DNA of 64,000 bases from Lysinibacillus sp. OF-1 (GTDB lineage: Bacteria > Bacillota > Bacilli > Bacillales_A > Planococcaceae). The translations under genes and the position numbers were made by a program. This document shows positions 35,959-44,932 of this stretch, in pieces; the stretch's first letter is position 1; each line of letters starts with the position of its first letter. Below the pieces are notes generated by a model, which saw nothing but the letters and a program-made list of their open reading frames with translations, searched no databases and was not told where the DNA came from. The stretch is taken from contig NZ_CP102798.1 in assembly GCF_028356935.1 (NCBI RefSeq), positions 496,001 through 560,000 of the forward strand. Direction: 5' to 3'.

Positions 35959-36240
35959 TTAGTATCGATTAAGCTTTCGTTCGATTGTATCTAAACGGTT
36001 GTTGACATTTTGTAACTGTTTAAACATTTGCTTCATATAAAGATTTTGATCTTGTGTTTCAGTCGTTTTGGCTTGTGCCAATTCTTCCTCCTCCTGCAAC
36101 GCTAATATTGTGGCAAGGGTGGATAATGAGTAACCAAGTGTTAATATAATGGAAGCAATTACTTCAACTTTTGAAGAGGTGATTTCTCCAGCTAGTAAAC
36201 CTGATTCTTCCGTTAAGTCCTCTGCCTTGTTTTTTTTCAT
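35959..36240 (-). CDS. Small hypothetical membrane protein with C-terminal coiled coil
   Basis: This 93-residue protein is of unknown function. A polar, acidic N-terminus (KKNKAEDLTEESG) is followed by one hydrophobic segment near residues 28-47 (VIASIILTLGYSLSTLATIL), an acidic stretch (QEEEELAQ), and a predicted coiled coil ending NNRLDTIERKLNRY. The start ATG at 36240 is set by GGGAGGGG five bases upstream. It stands alone, with the orphan terminator behind it. I do not recognise a family. Confidence 0.75.
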   Translation of the reverse strand: MKKNKAEDLTEESGLLAGEITSSKVEVIASIILTLGYSLSTLATILALQEEEELAQAKTTETQDQNLYMKQMFKQLQNVNNRLDTIERKLNRY

Positions 36241-36402
36241 CTTTTCCCCTCCCATACAGCTAATATATGGGATATGTAGCCCTAACGTATCTTGTCCACT
36301 TTTTATCTTTAGCAAGCAAATGATTCATCATGAACAGAGTGTTTACCATTGATAATTTTTAAAAAGGATGTCTCCAAAATTCTTTGAGACATCCTTTCTA
36401 TG

Positions 36403-37233
36403 TTAAATTTCAGTTACTGTTACTGGAGGAGCACCAAAGCGAGATTTCGCTCCATGCATGACTGGTCCTACATATTCATTTAGCGCCCAGCCATGTGCGA
36501 TGGCAGCAGATACAAATTCTTTCGCTTCAATGACAGAATCTTTAATAGAAAGACCGTTAGCAAGGTTGGCTGTTACAGAAGCTGCAAATGTGCAACCAGC
36601 GCCATGATTATAAGTAGACGCGACCTTTTCCGATTCTAATAAGAAGAATGTTTCACCGTCGAAGAAAAGGTCTGTTGCTTTTTCAGTAGCTAATGCTTTT
36701 CCACCTTTAATGACAACAGCCTTAGCCCCTAGTTCGTGAATTTTACGAGCAGCAATTTTCATGTCGTCAATGTTTTTTGGTGTACCTGTGCCAGCTAATT
36801 GTCCTGCTTCAAAAAGGTTTGGTGTTGTTATAGTTGCTAGTGGTAGAAGATGTTGCACCATAGCATCAGTATTTCCAGGATTCAGTACTTCATCGTCACC
36901 TTTACATACCATAACAGGGTCGATGACGACATTTGAAGTGCCAGATTTTGCGATAGCTTCTCCAGCGATACGAATAATCTCTTCTGTTGAAAGCATTCCT
37001 GTCTTAATGGCATCAATTCCTGTTGAAAGGGCGGTATCAATTTGTTTTTGAAGAAGCTTTGTTGGCAATGGTGTGACGTTATGTGTCCAGCCATTCGGAT
37101 CCATTGTTACGACTACTGTTAAAGCCACCATCCCATATGTACCGTGCTCCTGGAATGTTTTCAGGTCAGCTTGCATACCTGCGCCACCTGATGTATCTGA
37201 ACCAGCAATTGTTAATGTTTTTTTTAGAGTCAT
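36403..37233 (-). CDS. pdxK: Pyridoxine/pyridoxal kinase (ThiD-like, PdxK)
   Basis: A 276-residue ribokinase-fold kinase with N-terminal [20 protein letters not shown], central [16 protein letters not shown], and the C-terminal [15 protein letters not shown] anion hole. This matches the Bacillus PdxK (YwdB) clade, which phosphorylates pyridoxine, pyridoxal and pyridoxamine, although ThiD-type HMP kinase activity is hard to exclude. The start ATG 37233 follows AAGGAG with 9 nt. It is divergent from ung, as expected from the B. subtilis ywd region. Confidence 0.85.
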   Translation of the reverse strand: MTLKKTLTIAGSDTSGGAGMQADLKTFQEHGTYGMVALTVVVTMDPNGWTHNVTPLPTKLLQKQIDTALSTGIDAIKTGMLSTEEIIRIAGEAIAKSGTSNVVIDPVMVCKGDDEVLNPGNTDAMVQHLLPLATITTPNLFEAGQLAGTGTPKNIDDMKIAARKIHELGAKAVVIKGGKALATEKATDLFFDGETFFLLESEKVASTYNHGAGCTFAASVTANLANGLSIKDSVIEAKEFVSAAIAHGWALNEYVGPVMHGAKSRFGAPPVTVTEI

Positions 37234-37408
37234 CTGAAAGATCTCCTTTAGCATTGAGAGTTGTAAAATTACCATCTAGTATAATCCGAAACTGATTCTA
37301 TAAAAATAGTCAGAATATGATATTTATATATGGTCAGTTTGAACTGATGCTTGAATTCATGTTTGATTTTTTGTACCGTTGTAAGAAGAGAAAGGGGCTT
37401 AAAGAACG

Positions 37409-38086
37409 ATGAAACAAGTATTCCCGAATGATTGGCAAGAAATACTCGCAGAAGAATTGAAAAAACCATACTATCACAAACTACGTCAATTTGTAGCAAA
37501 TGAATATTCGACGCAAATGATTTATCCACCAATGACTGATGTGATGAATGCCTTTTATACAACAGCTTACCATGATGTAAAGGTTGTTATTTTAGGACAA
37601 GATCCTTATCACGGTCCGAATCAAGCACATGGCTTAAGCTTTTCCGTTAAACCAGGTATTCCACATCCACCAAGCTTGCGAAACATGTTGCAAGAGCTGC
37701 AAGATGATTTAGGCTGTCCTATTCCTCCAAATGGAACATTAACAAAATGGGCAGAGCAAGGTGTTATGCTTTTAAATACTGTGCTTACTGTTCGAGCAGG
37801 ACAGGCTCATTCTCATAAAGATCAAGGGTGGGAGCAATTTACCGACGCTGTTATCGACCAATTAGCAGCAAGGGAAGAGCCGCTAATTTTTGTACTGTGG
37901 GGTAAACCAGCACAGCGTAAAAAGCAATTGATACGTAAATATAAAACACCACATGTTATACTCGAAGCGCCACATCCGAGTCCACTCAGTGCTTACCGAG
38001 GATTCTTTGGTAGTAAACCTTATTCAAAAATTAATCAACAATTGGTGGAATGGGGCAAACAGCCAATTGATTGGTGTCTAGTATAG
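37409..38086 (+). CDS. ung: Uracil-DNA glycosylase (family 1)
   Basis: A 225-residue enzyme that excises uracil from DNA. Diagnostic motifs are [18 protein letters not shown] (water-activating Asp), [11 protein letters not shown] (uracil-binding Asn), and [13 protein letters not shown] (catalytic His plus minor-groove loop). Length matches the family. The gene order with ywdI and ywdK downstream follows the Bacillus ywd cluster. Confidence 0.97.
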   Translation: MKQVFPNDWQEILAEELKKPYYHKLRQFVANEYSTQMIYPPMTDVMNAFYTTAYHDVKVVILGQDPYHGPNQAHGLSFSVKPGIPHPPSLRNMLQELQDDLGCPIPPNGTLTKWAEQGVMLLNTVLTVRAGQAHSHKDQGWEQFTDAVIDQLAAREEPLIFVLWGKPAQRKKQLIRKYKTPHVILEAPHPSPLSAYRGFFGSKPYSKINQQLVEWGKQPIDWCLV

Positions 38087-38161
38087 ATTGGCACAAATCG
38101 TTTTCTTTATACACTTTATAAATCATGATACAGTTAATATAGAAGAAAGTGTGGGACAATA

Positions 38162-38341
38162 ATGAAGGTGAATTGTTTCAAGTGTCAATTTTTCAAAGTA
38201 ACCTGGGACCCTCAAACGCCACGAGCCTGTGCAGCATATGGCTTTAAAACAAAGCAAATACCATCCGTTGTCGTGAAGCAATCTTCAGGCATGGAGTGTT
38301 TAAAATTTGTACCAAAAATAGAAGGGGGGAGAATGTCATGA
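38162..38341 (+). CDS. Small cysteine-containing protein between ung and ywdI
   Basis: This 59-residue ORF encodes a basic protein with CFKCQFF near the N-terminus, a central RACAAYGFKTK and MECLKFVPK near the end. The four cysteines (C5, C8, C23, C46) could bind a metal. It is too small to be a typical enzyme. Its stop overlaps the ywdI start (ATGA), arguing for real translation and coupling. The upstream ribosome-binding site is weak. Similar small genes sit beside ung in related bacteria and are sometimes labelled uracil-DNA glycosylase by transfer, a label this protein does not support. Confidence 0.75.
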   Translation: MKVNCFKCQFFKVTWDPQTPRACAAYGFKTKQIPSVVVKQSSGMECLKFVPKIEGGRMS

Positions 38342-38604
38342 TTCCTTATCAAGCAGTGATACAGCAACTTGAAAAACAATTATCTGGCGCAAAAAATGCA
38401 GGAAATGATCAGCAAATTCGCGAGGCACTTACAGCTATTCGAGCATTATGTGATGTGGTATTAGATTCTCCAAACGATACGCCAGCCATCACAACACCTA
38501 AGCATATACCTCAAATGCTTGTGTCTGAGTCAAAACAAGCAACTTTATACACATCAAAAATTGAAGAAGATGGAGCAAATGGTGACTCCATTTTTGATTT
38601 TTAA
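38338..38604 (+). CDS. YwdI-family protein
   Basis: An 88-residue soluble protein of the YwdI family, function unknown. It has a helical N-terminal half (MIPYQAVIQQLEKQLSGAK, then EALTAIRALCDVVLD) and a disordered, Ser/Thr/Asp-rich C-terminal half. The ATG at 38338 overlaps the preceding stop, and GGGGGGAGA upstream provides a ribosome-binding site. Its place between ung and the DUF423 gene matches Bacillus ywdI. Confidence 0.8.
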   Translation: MIPYQAVIQQLEKQLSGAKNAGNDQQIREALTAIRALCDVVLDSPNDTPAITTPKHIPQMLVSESKQATLYTSKIEEDGANGDSIFDF

Positions 38605-38630
38605 TCCATTTAAAAGGTAGGGTACGAGAA

Positions 38631-39011
38631 ATGAAAAGATTCATCGTGACAGGTGCTCTTCATGGCCTATTAGCAGTGGCATTGGGTGCATTTGGTGCAC
38701 ATGCGTTAAAGGAAATATTAGATGAATATAGCCGAGGAATTTGGGAGACTGCTGTTCAATATCAAATGTTTCATGCAACAGGGCTGCTGGTCATTGGTCT
38801 ATTAATGAGCTCTAAACTATTAGGTGAAGTAAAGCAATTAAATGTAGCAGGTATTTTCTTTAATCTGGGCATTGTGTTCTTCTCAGGTAGCTTATATGTA
38901 CTGGCGATAAGTGGAATTAAAGTATTGGGTGCCATTACACCAATTGGTGGCGTCCTATTCTTAGCTGGATGGTTACTCATTATTTTATCTGCTTTAAAAC
39001 ATGCTCGCTAA
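38631..39011 (+). CDS. DUF423 membrane protein (YwdK-like)
   Basis: A 126-residue, four-helix membrane protein with the DUF423 motifs GALHGLLAVALGAFGAHALK at the N-terminus and YQMFHATGLLVIGLL in the second helix. The family is widespread and uncharacterised. It follows ywdI by 26 bp and precedes a terminator, closing the ung cluster. Confidence 0.9.
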   Translation: MKRFIVTGALHGLLAVALGAFGAHALKEILDEYSRGIWETAVQYQMFHATGLLVIGLLMSSKLLGEVKQLNVAGIFFNLGIVFFSGSLYVLAISGIKVLGAITPIGGVLFLAGWLLIILSALKHAR

Positions 39012-39021
39012 TTTAAAGTTA

Positions 39022-39057
39022 AGACTCTCTTACATTATTTGTAGGAGAGTTTTTTTG
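39022..39057 (+). terminator. Intrinsic terminator after the DUF423 gene
   Basis: The stem GACTCTCTTAC / GTAGGAGAGTT is followed by TTTTTT. Confidence 0.82.
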
Positions 39058-39174
39058 TTATAAACGAATTTTTTACGTTGGCGATTTAAATCCTATTCAT
39101 TTTGTAAGAATTTATAGTACACTACTATTATTACTTGCAATATTTCGAAAATACAAAAAGAGAGGTTATGTAGT

Positions 39175-40350
39175 ATGGAAAAACTATTTGCATTAATAGA
39201 TGGGTACTATAATGAAATGGTAGGGATTCGTCGTCATTTACATGAATACCCTGAATTATCCTTTGAGGAAGTGGAGACGCCAGCCTATATAGCTGCTTTT
39301 CATAGAGAATTGGGTCATGAGGTTCGTGAAGGAGTAGGGGGACGTGGCGTAGTAGCTATATTATGTAGCGGAAAACCTGGTAAGACAGTAGCATTACGTG
39401 CTGATTTTGATGCATTAGCGATACAAGAGGAAAATGATGTACCTTATAAATCTAAAGTAGCTGGAAAAATGCATGCATGTGGACATGATGGTCATACAGC
39501 AACATTGCTTGGGCTAGCTAAAGCACTCAATGCGATGAAGGATGAAATAACAGGCAATGTGGTGTTTATTCACCAGCATGCAGAGGAAGTAGCACCAGGT
39601 GGCGCAAAGCCAATGATAGAGGATGGTTGTTTAGATGGCGTAGATGTTATTTTTGGTACGCACTTATGGGCGCCTACACCACTAGGAGAAATTTTAGTGA
39701 AGGATGGAGCCATTATGGCAGCTGCGGATAAAGTAGAAATCACGGTTCAAGGGAAAGGCGGTCATGGCGCAGAGCCACATCATTCCATCGATGCTGTTAC
39801 CCTTGCCTCACAATTTGTGGTCAATGCTCAACAACTTGTTTCAAGACGCATTGATCCATTAAAATCAGCTGTTTTAACAATTGGTCATTTGGAGGCTATT
39901 AATCCGTTTAATGTGATTGCGGATCGAGTGATTTTAGCAGGAACAATTCGTACCTTTGAAGAAGAAGTACGTTCACAAATGGAGCAGGAACTAGAAGCAG
40001 TTTTAAATGCGACATGTCTGGCATTTGGGGCAAGCTATGAATATCGTTATACAAGAGGTTATCCGCCTGTATATAACCATCAAAAAGAAACAGAGTTTGT
40101 AGCACAGTTGGCGTCTACTGTTCCAGGTGTGGAGCAAGTAATAACATGTCCACCGTTTATGATTGGGGAAGATTTTGCCTATTATTTAGAAAAGGTACCG
40201 GGTACTTTCTTCTTCACAGGTGCTAAAAAGCCGGAATGGGAAACTGCCTATCCACATCATCATGCACGCTTTGATTTTGATGAACGTGCCATGCTAATAG
40301 CTGCGAAAACTTTAGGGAAAGCAACTTTAACGTATCTAAAAGAGCACTAA
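39175..40350 (+). CDS. M20-family amidohydrolase
   Basis: A 391-residue metallopeptidase of the M20D group (hippurate hydrolase, IAA-amino acid hydrolase, N-acyl-amino acid or N-acetyl-diaminopimelate deacetylase). Metal ligands are visible in HACGHDGH (Cys and His), HQHAEEVAPGG (Glu pair), the THLWAPTPLGE histidine and the late TAYPHHHARFDFDE. The dimerisation insert begins around DKVEITVQGKGGHGAEPHHS. It is monocistronic between two terminators. The substrate cannot be fixed by sequence. Confidence 0.88.
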   Translation: MEKLFALIDGYYNEMVGIRRHLHEYPELSFEEVETPAYIAAFHRELGHEVREGVGGRGVVAILCSGKPGKTVALRADFDALAIQEENDVPYKSKVAGKMHACGHDGHTATLLGLAKALNAMKDEITGNVVFIHQHAEEVAPGGAKPMIEDGCLDGVDVIFGTHLWAPTPLGEILVKDGAIMAAADKVEITVQGKGGHGAEPHHSIDAVTLASQFVVNAQQLVSRRIDPLKSAVLTIGHLEAINPFNVIADRVILAGTIRTFEEEVRSQMEQELEAVLNATCLAFGASYEYRYTRGYPPVYNHQKETEFVAQLASTVPGVEQVITCPPFMIGEDFAYYLEKVPGTFFFTGAKKPEWETAYPHHHARFDFDERAMLIAAKTLGKATLTYLKEH

Positions 40351-40363
40351 ATATAGTGAATGA

Positions 40364-40419
40364 TAAAAATCCGCCTACACTCATCGACTTTTGTCAGTGA
40401 GCGTATAGCGGATTTTTAC
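40364..40419. terminator. Bidirectional terminator between the M20 gene and gerQ
   Basis: The stem AAAAATCCGC / GCGGATTTTT with a second internal stem (CTCA/TGAG) serves both convergent genes. Confidence 0.85.
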
Positions 40420-40433
40420 ATTACAAGATGGCA

Positions 40434-40769
40434 TTATGGATTTTGATTAAAGTAAGCCATTTCCTCATCGTATTCAGCAAAATCGAAATAAATCATAGGG
40501 AATAGGAAGCGATGATTGGATTTTAGTTCACGAATAATGACATGATCACGACCAGCGGCTTCTACCACACCACGAACAGTTTTTGTATTTTTTCCCTGTT
40601 CCACAGCATGTTCGAAAGAAAAATGGAAGGTAGCTGGTTTTCCGCGATTCAAACGTAAAATATTTTCTATATAGGACTCCTCACGACCAGGTGGTCGTCC
40701 GCTCGGAAGAGTGACTGGAGGAGGAGTCATTTGTTGTTGCGTTGTTGGTGTCCAATAATAAGGCATCAT
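40434..40769 (-). CDS. gerQ: Spore coat protein GerQ
   Basis: A 111-residue spore coat protein required for CwlJ-dependent germination and cross-linked by transglutaminase in Bacillus. The N-terminal third is Pro/Gln/Thr-rich (WTPTTQQQMTPPPVTLPSG). The conserved C-terminal domain begins ESYIENILRLNRGKPATFHF and continues VRGVVEAAGRDHVIIREL. TTG 40772, ATG 40769 and ATG 40766 are alternatives; AGG at a 9-nt distance favours 40769. It is 22 bp downstream of cwlJ, the enzyme that GerQ localises. Confidence 0.92.
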   Translation of the reverse strand: MMPYYWTPTTQQQMTPPPVTLPSGRPPGREESYIENILRLNRGKPATFHFSFEHAVEQGKNTKTVRGVVEAAGRDHVIIRELKSNHRFLFPMIYFDFAEYDEEMAYFNQNP

Positions 40770-40791
40770 CAATTATCAACCTACTTTCTTT

Positions 40792-41217
40792 TTAAATTTG
40801 AGGACAATCTTGTTCAGATGGCGAGAAAAAGCAATGAGATTTGAATCTGCCAGTATTCCATTGACCATACCATTGTGCGGGACAATCCCCCGCTGGCATG
40901 AAAAACCACAAGGAGCGAGTAGCTGGATGAAATCTTTCCCCTTGAATCACCCTTTTCGCTAAACGAATGTCTTGTTCACGGGCCCGCTGATAAAAATAAC
41001 CCTTTTGTGTTGCTTCAAAGCCTCCCGGACGCTGATAAACCATTTGCTCAATCGTTCGAATATCACCAAAATCTAAACAGTCACCTCTTACACGATTAAC
41101 GCCAACATTCCCAACCATCAGCATGCCTAGCTCTCCTTCACCTTCTGCTTCGGCACGCATTAGCCTTGCTAGTAGGGCAGTCTGTGCATCATTCGTCTTG
41201 ATAACAGCGATTTTCAT
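40792..41217 (-). CDS. cwlJ: Spore cortex-lytic cell wall hydrolase CwlJ
   Basis: A 141-residue Hydrolase_2 family (SleB/CwlJ) protein without a signal peptide, as expected for a mother-cell protein built into the coat. Motifs: LLARLMRAEAEGEGELGML with the catalytic glutamate, VGNVGVNRVRGDC, QMVYQRPGGFEA and GDCPAQWYGQWNTGRFKSHC. By alignment the start should be the ATG at 41217, yet AGGAGG ends only 1 nt before it. The frame is open upstream to 41283 without a better site. The gerQ-cwlJ pairing supports coordinate mother-cell expression. Confidence 0.9.
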   Translation of the reverse strand: MKIAVIKTNDAQTALLARLMRAEAEGEGELGMLMVGNVGVNRVRGDCLDFGDIRTIEQMVYQRPGGFEATQKGYFYQRAREQDIRLAKRVIQGERFHPATRSLWFFMPAGDCPAQWYGQWNTGRFKSHCFFSPSEQDCPQI

Positions 41218-41463
41218 ACCTCCTCGCAGACAGTATATGCACGAGGGTATTGTAGACATGTTCAATTTTGATAAGAAAGACAATCACACATTAAAGTTAC
41301 TATGCATATAGTAATCATAACGATAAGTGCCTAGAAAATAATTGAAAACGCTACAAGATCCGATAGTCTTTTAGTCAAAACGGGTAAATAGAAAAAGATA
41401 GAATTAGGGGAATGTGAGATGGATGATTTGCATGTGTATTCAATACATGTGAGGTGAGTACTT

Positions 41464-41634
41464 ATGGAAATTGGAGTTTGGTTTGGAATTTTATTAAGTG
41501 CGGTACTGGCTTTTCTATTGGGCGAGTTTTATGGACAGCCGCTCCATTGGTATCTCTTTATTGTCATAATTGTAATCGGTTTTTTTATTCAAACTGTTAT
41601 TTTGATTTTAAAAGTAAAGGACGAACACTCTTGA
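41464..41634 (+). CDS. Small two-helix membrane protein (first tandem paralogue)
   Basis: A 56-residue protein with two hydrophobic helices (WFGILLSAVLAFLLG and WYLFIVIIVIGFFIQTVILI) joined by the polar turn EFYGQPLH, and a charged tail KVKDEHS. The ribosome-binding site GAGGTGAG precedes the ATG. It resembles the protein at 41777 at the same positions (the E-Y-x-Q-P-x-x-W-Y-L turn and the FFIxxxILI helix), so the two arose by duplication. Function unknown. Confidence 0.78.
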   Translation: MEIGVWFGILLSAVLAFLLGEFYGQPLHWYLFIVIIVIGFFIQTVILILKVKDEHS

Positions 41635-41666
41635 GGAAGTATGCAGAAATTGAATGGATGAATGAA

Positions 41667-41701
41667 CAAAGTGTCATCGCAGAGAGATGGCACTTTTTTA
41701 T
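41667..41701 (+). terminator. Terminator between the two small membrane protein genes
   Basis: The stem AAGTGTCATC / GATGGCACTT with a 7-nt loop runs into a T-run, so the tandem paralogues are probably separate transcripts. Confidence 0.75.
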
Positions 41702-41776
41702 ATTACAAGTATATTAAAGATAGAGCGAGACATACTAAAAGTGACTTTATTTTTGCTTTCAAGAAGGAGCGTTTTC

Positions 41777-41959
41777 ATGCGTATTTTTAGTATGTTTGTA
41801 GCCATTATCATCAGTGCTTTTTTAGCAGTTGGGATAGCAGAATACTATCATCAACCATATAATTGGTATTTAGTTTTTCTCATGGTTCTTACTGGGTTCT
41901 TTATTCACATCATTATTTTAATATTTGAATCTGAGAATGCTGAAGAAAACGAAATTTAA
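41777..41959 (+). CDS. Small two-helix membrane protein (second tandem paralogue)
   Basis: A 60-residue protein with helices MFVAIIISAFLAVGIAEYY and WYLVFLMVLTGFFIHIIILI and an acidic C-terminus (ESENAEENEI), where the first paralogue has a mixed tail. The ATG at 41777 follows AAGGAG with a 7-nt spacer; the longer frame from 41687 lacks support. It ends at a strong terminator. Function unknown; it could be a membrane stress or spore-associated miniprotein. Confidence 0.78.
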   Translation: MRIFSMFVAIIISAFLAVGIAEYYHQPYNWYLVFLMVLTGFFIHIIILIFESENAEENEI

Positions 41960-41995
41960 AAATGCGAGTCCGTTGTGGAGGACTCGCATTTTCTA
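41958..41995. terminator. Bidirectional terminator between the small paralogue and hemQ
   Basis: A 13-bp stem AAAATGCGAGTCC / GGACTCGCATTTT, A-rich before and T-rich after. Confidence 0.9.
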
Positions 41996-42001
41996 TGTGT
42001 A

Positions 42002-42751
42002 TTAAACAGTTAAGAACTTAACTAATTTATCGTTATCAAGTAGGTTTCCGACGAAGAATGCACCGAACTCACCATAGCGAGCAGACACTTCATCAAAGCG
42101 CATTTCATATACTAATTTTTTGAATTGTAATACATCGTCTGCGAATAGTGTTACGCCCCATTCGTGATCATCGAAGCCTACTGAGCCAGTAATAATTTGT
42201 TTCACTTTACCTGCATAGCCACGACCAATCATTCCATGAGAACGCATTAATGATTTACGCTCATCCATTGATAGCATGTACCAGTTATCGTTGCCTTGAC
42301 GGCGTTTATCCATTGGGTAGAAGCATACATATTTGGCACGTGGAAGTTCTGGGTATAAACGTGCACGTACATGTGGGTTTTGGTAAGGATCCTCATTTGA
42401 TTCGCCAGCTAAATAGTTTGAAAGCTCCACAACAGATACATAAGAATATGTAGGAATTGTAAAATCAGCAATTGCTAATTTATTGAATTCTGCTTCAATC
42501 TCTTGTAGTTCATCCATTGTTTCACGCAATGTCATAACCATAAAGTCAGCTTTTTGACCCACGATAGCATAAAAGGCATGAGCGCCTGTTTTAGCGATAT
42601 CTGCTTCGTTCAATTTTTCTAAATAAGCAATAAATTCCTCTATTGCTGCTTGACGTTCTTCTGCAGAAACAAGTTTCCAAGAAGCCCAGTCGATTGAGCG
42701 GAAATCATGTAAAGCGTACCATCCATCTAATGTAATTGCTGCTTCATTCAT
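42002..42751 (-). CDS. hemQ: Coproheme decarboxylase HemQ
   Basis: A 249-residue chlorite-dismutase-like protein that decarboxylates coproheme III to heme b in the Gram-positive coproporphyrin pathway. The proximal heme ligand is H172 in SHGMIGRGY, and Y145 in [10 protein letters not shown] matches the catalytic tyrosine of Bacillus-type HemQ. The distal side lacks the chlorite-dismutase arginine context. AAAGGAG lies upstream of the ATG. It is divergent from lipL, as in the Bacillus ywf region. Confidence 0.95.
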   Translation of the reverse strand: MNEAAITLDGWYALHDFRSIDWASWKLVSAEERQAAIEEFIAYLEKLNEADIAKTGAHAFYAIVGQKADFMVMTLRETMDELQEIEAEFNKLAIADFTIPTYSYVSVVELSNYLAGESNEDPYQNPHVRARLYPELPRAKYVCFYPMDKRRQGNDNWYMLSMDERKSLMRSHGMIGRGYAGKVKQIITGSVGFDDHEWGVTLFADDVLQFKKLVYEMRFDEVSARYGEFGAFFVGNLLDNDKLVKFLTV

Positions 42752-42905
42752 TATTGAAACACTCCTTTATAAGTGAATACCATTCAAAATTAGTTTATCA
42801 TAGTTTGTACAAAATCCCTAAGTTCATGACAGTAATTCACGAATTTGACACCAACTAAAGATGATGTATTCTAAGAAGAAGATATGTGACTAGAGGAGTA
42901 CCAAT

Positions 42906-43739
42906 ATGAAAAGTATTTTACAACAGCCAATTTGGCGTTTTTATGATCAATCCATTAGTGCCAAGCAACGATCACCATTAGAATCGTTTGCAACGGATGA
43001 TACGTTGTGCCAATTAGTTGGACAATTAACTTCTCCGCCAACTATTCGTACATGGGTCCATGAGGCATCCGTTGTGCTTGGTATTCAAGATCATCGTTTG
43101 CCGTATGTTCAGCAAGGTATGGATTTACTAGAGTCTAGAGGCTATCATCCAATCGTTCGTAACTCTGGTGGATTAGCAGTTGTGCTAGATGAAGGAGTCC
43201 TCAATATTTCTATTGTATTGTCTGAACAATCAGAGTCGCTTAGTATAAACGATGGCTATGATGTGATGGTAGACCTTGTGAAGGGATTGTTTCCAGAAGT
43301 AGCTGATAAAATAGAAGCTTATGAAATTGTAGGCTCCTATTGCCCTGGCTCTTATGATCTAAGTATTGAGGGGAAAAAATTTGCTGGTATATCCCAAAGA
43401 CGCTTACGCCAAGGAGTGGCTGTGCAAATTTATTTATGTATTGAAGGAAGTGGCTCACAACGTGCGGCACTCATTCGTGACTTTTATGAAGTAAGCTTGC
43501 GACAAGAGGAGACAAAGTTTATTTATCCTCAAATCGTACCTGAAGTGATGGCATCATTATCAGAGCTTGTTGACCCCGATTTAACAGTAGAAGGGGTGGT
43601 TATTCGTCTACAGCAATTACTTCATCAGTTGTCCGAGGAAGTTCGTCCACAATCTTTCTATGATGAAGAATTAACATTATACGGTTTCTATTTACAGCGA
43701 GTATTTGAGCGTAATGCCAAAATGCTTGAACGAAAATAA
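42906..43739 (+). CDS. lipL: Octanoyl-[GcvH]:protein N-octanoyltransferase LipL
   Basis: A 277-residue BPL/LplA-fold amidotransferase that moves octanoyl groups from GcvH to the E2 subunits of 2-oxoacid dehydrogenases. The acyl-thioester cysteine is C146 in GSYCPGSYDLSI, followed by GKKFAGISQRR with the conserved lysine. RNSGGLAVVLDEGVLNISIV is the lipoyl-ligase-type binding strand. LipM-type activity is less likely given this sequence and the position next to hemQ (ywfL synteny). Confidence 0.9.
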   Translation: MKSILQQPIWRFYDQSISAKQRSPLESFATDDTLCQLVGQLTSPPTIRTWVHEASVVLGIQDHRLPYVQQGMDLLESRGYHPIVRNSGGLAVVLDEGVLNISIVLSEQSESLSINDGYDVMVDLVKGLFPEVADKIEAYEIVGSYCPGSYDLSIEGKKFAGISQRRLRQGVAVQIYLCIEGSGSQRAALIRDFYEVSLRQEETKFIYPQIVPEVMASLSELVDPDLTVEGVVIRLQQLLHQLSEEVRPQSFYDEELTLYGFYLQRVFERNAKMLERK

Positions 43740-43771
43740 TAGGCTGATTATATGAAACATAAAAGGGAAAA

Positions 43772-43801
43772 GCGATGCTGCTAATTTAGCGCATCGCCAT
43801 T
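43772..43801 (+). terminator. Hairpin after lipL overlapping the rsfA-family 3' end
   Basis: The stem GCGATGC / GCATCGC is followed by CATTTTC. It overlaps the last codons of the convergent gene. Confidence 0.55.
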
Positions 43802-44431
43802 TTCTGATTGATAAACTGGGCCACTTGTTACGAGATTTCCGTTTTTCTCCATTTTGAAAACGGGTGCAATTCGCTCTTCTTCTTCATCCAGTGTTACAAG
43901 ACGTCGAGCACGATTCATAATTTGAACAAACTGCTCGTAATCTTTGCGGATTGCTCGATTTTCTTCCTCTAGTTTTGTAATAGTTTTCTCTAGTTTTTTA
44001 TTTTTCTCAGATGTTACATGTACTAGCTGTCTCCATTTTGAAGATTCATTTCCTACTTCACCAGAATGCTGTAAACGTAGTAAATAAGCTATCACAATAT
44101 CAAGAGAAAGAGCAGATAGCGGAATTGATTTTCCTTCCGCAGCACTATTATTCACGGTAAACATACTAGAGGCACGACGTCTCGCTGGTGCTCCTAACAC
44201 TCGCATTCTCTCTTTTCTTTCTTTTTTAGCCTCTGCTAATTGTTCCTCATATTCTTTACGAACAACCGCATTCCAACGGAAACCACAGGCTGCAGCAGTA
44301 CGATTTAATGCATCACCAGCTTCTTCAAAAGCATTGAGCTGTGTGCTACCTTCCGTCACATGACGAATAACCGCCTCTGCTAATAATTCATCGTTTTCTT
44401 GTAACCAAGCATCTTGTCTTATTTTACTCAT
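43781..44431 (-). CDS. RsfA-family prespore-type transcriptional regulator
   Basis: A 216-residue protein with an N-terminal Myb/SANT-like domain typical of RsfA ([20 protein letters not shown], then [20 protein letters not shown]) and a C-terminal coiled coil ([20 protein letters not shown]). RsfA modulates SigF-dependent forespore genes in Bacillus; the paralogue YwfN lies at the equivalent place and may be the true orthologue. GGGAGG with an 8-nt spacer supports the ATG at 44431. Confidence 0.88.
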   Translation of the reverse strand: MSKIRQDAWLQENDELLAEAVIRHVTEGSTQLNAFEEAGDALNRTAAACGFRWNAVVRKEYEEQLAEAKKERKERMRVLGAPARRRASSMFTVNNSAAEGKSIPLSALSLDIVIAYLLRLQHSGEVGNESSKWRQLVHVTSEKNKKLEKTITKLEEENRAIRKDYEQFVQIMNRARRLVTLDEEEERIAPVFKMEKNGNLVTSGPVYQSENGDALN

Positions 44432-44666
44432 CTTAAAATCCTCCCACCTTTATTTGGAACTTGTTATGTAAGACTAGCATGACCAATCTTTTAACCTTTT
44501 ATTCATCTATGTAGAAGGAATTATGCTTGAATAGAAGGGGAAAAGTACGATACAATACCCGATGTAGGTTTGTGCACATGCTGCATACTTAAATATGTGA
44601 AGGTCATGTGTTCAATAGAGCGATATTTTGTTGAAAAAATACTATATAGAAAGGGTTGTTGACAAA

Positions 44667-44894
44667 ATGGCAAACGAATTTAAAGTTTGCGATGAATGTC
44701 AGGCCGTTAACTTAAAGACGTTAATTCCAAAATTAAAGGAAATCGATCCTGATGCAACCATCGAAATTGGCTGTCATTCTTATTGTGGCCCAGGACGCAA
44801 AAAAACATTCACCTTTGTAAATAGTCGCCCTGTTGCAGCACTAACAGAAGACGAACTAATGGAAAAGGTTTTAGCAAAATTAAAGAATAAGTAA
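44667..44894 (+). CDS. DUF1450 (YuzB-like) small cysteine protein
   Basis: A 75-residue protein of the DUF1450 family with four cysteines: CDECQ near the N-terminus and [18 protein letters not shown] in the middle, followed by a helix ([13 protein letters not shown]). The fold is thioredoxin/ferredoxin-like and a redox or metal role is possible but unknown. The ATG at 44667 is chosen because the preceding in-frame leader is unsupported; the ribosome-binding site AAAGGG is somewhat distant. Its terminator is duplicated around repeat copy C. Confidence 0.83.
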   Translation: MANEFKVCDECQAVNLKTLIPKLKEIDPDATIEIGCHSYCGPGRKKTFTFVNSRPVAALTEDELMEKVLAKLKNK

Positions 44895-44897
44895 AAT

Positions 44898-44932
44898 AAA
44901 AAGCTATCTCTATTTGTTAGGGATAGCTTTTC
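44898..44932 (+). terminator. Terminator after the DUF1450 gene (left partner of a duplication)
   Basis: The stem AAGCTATC / GATAGCTT with flanking T-run. A similar, decayed copy (about 79 percent identical, T-run lost) occurs at 45274-45305 on the other side of repeat copy C. Confidence 0.85.
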
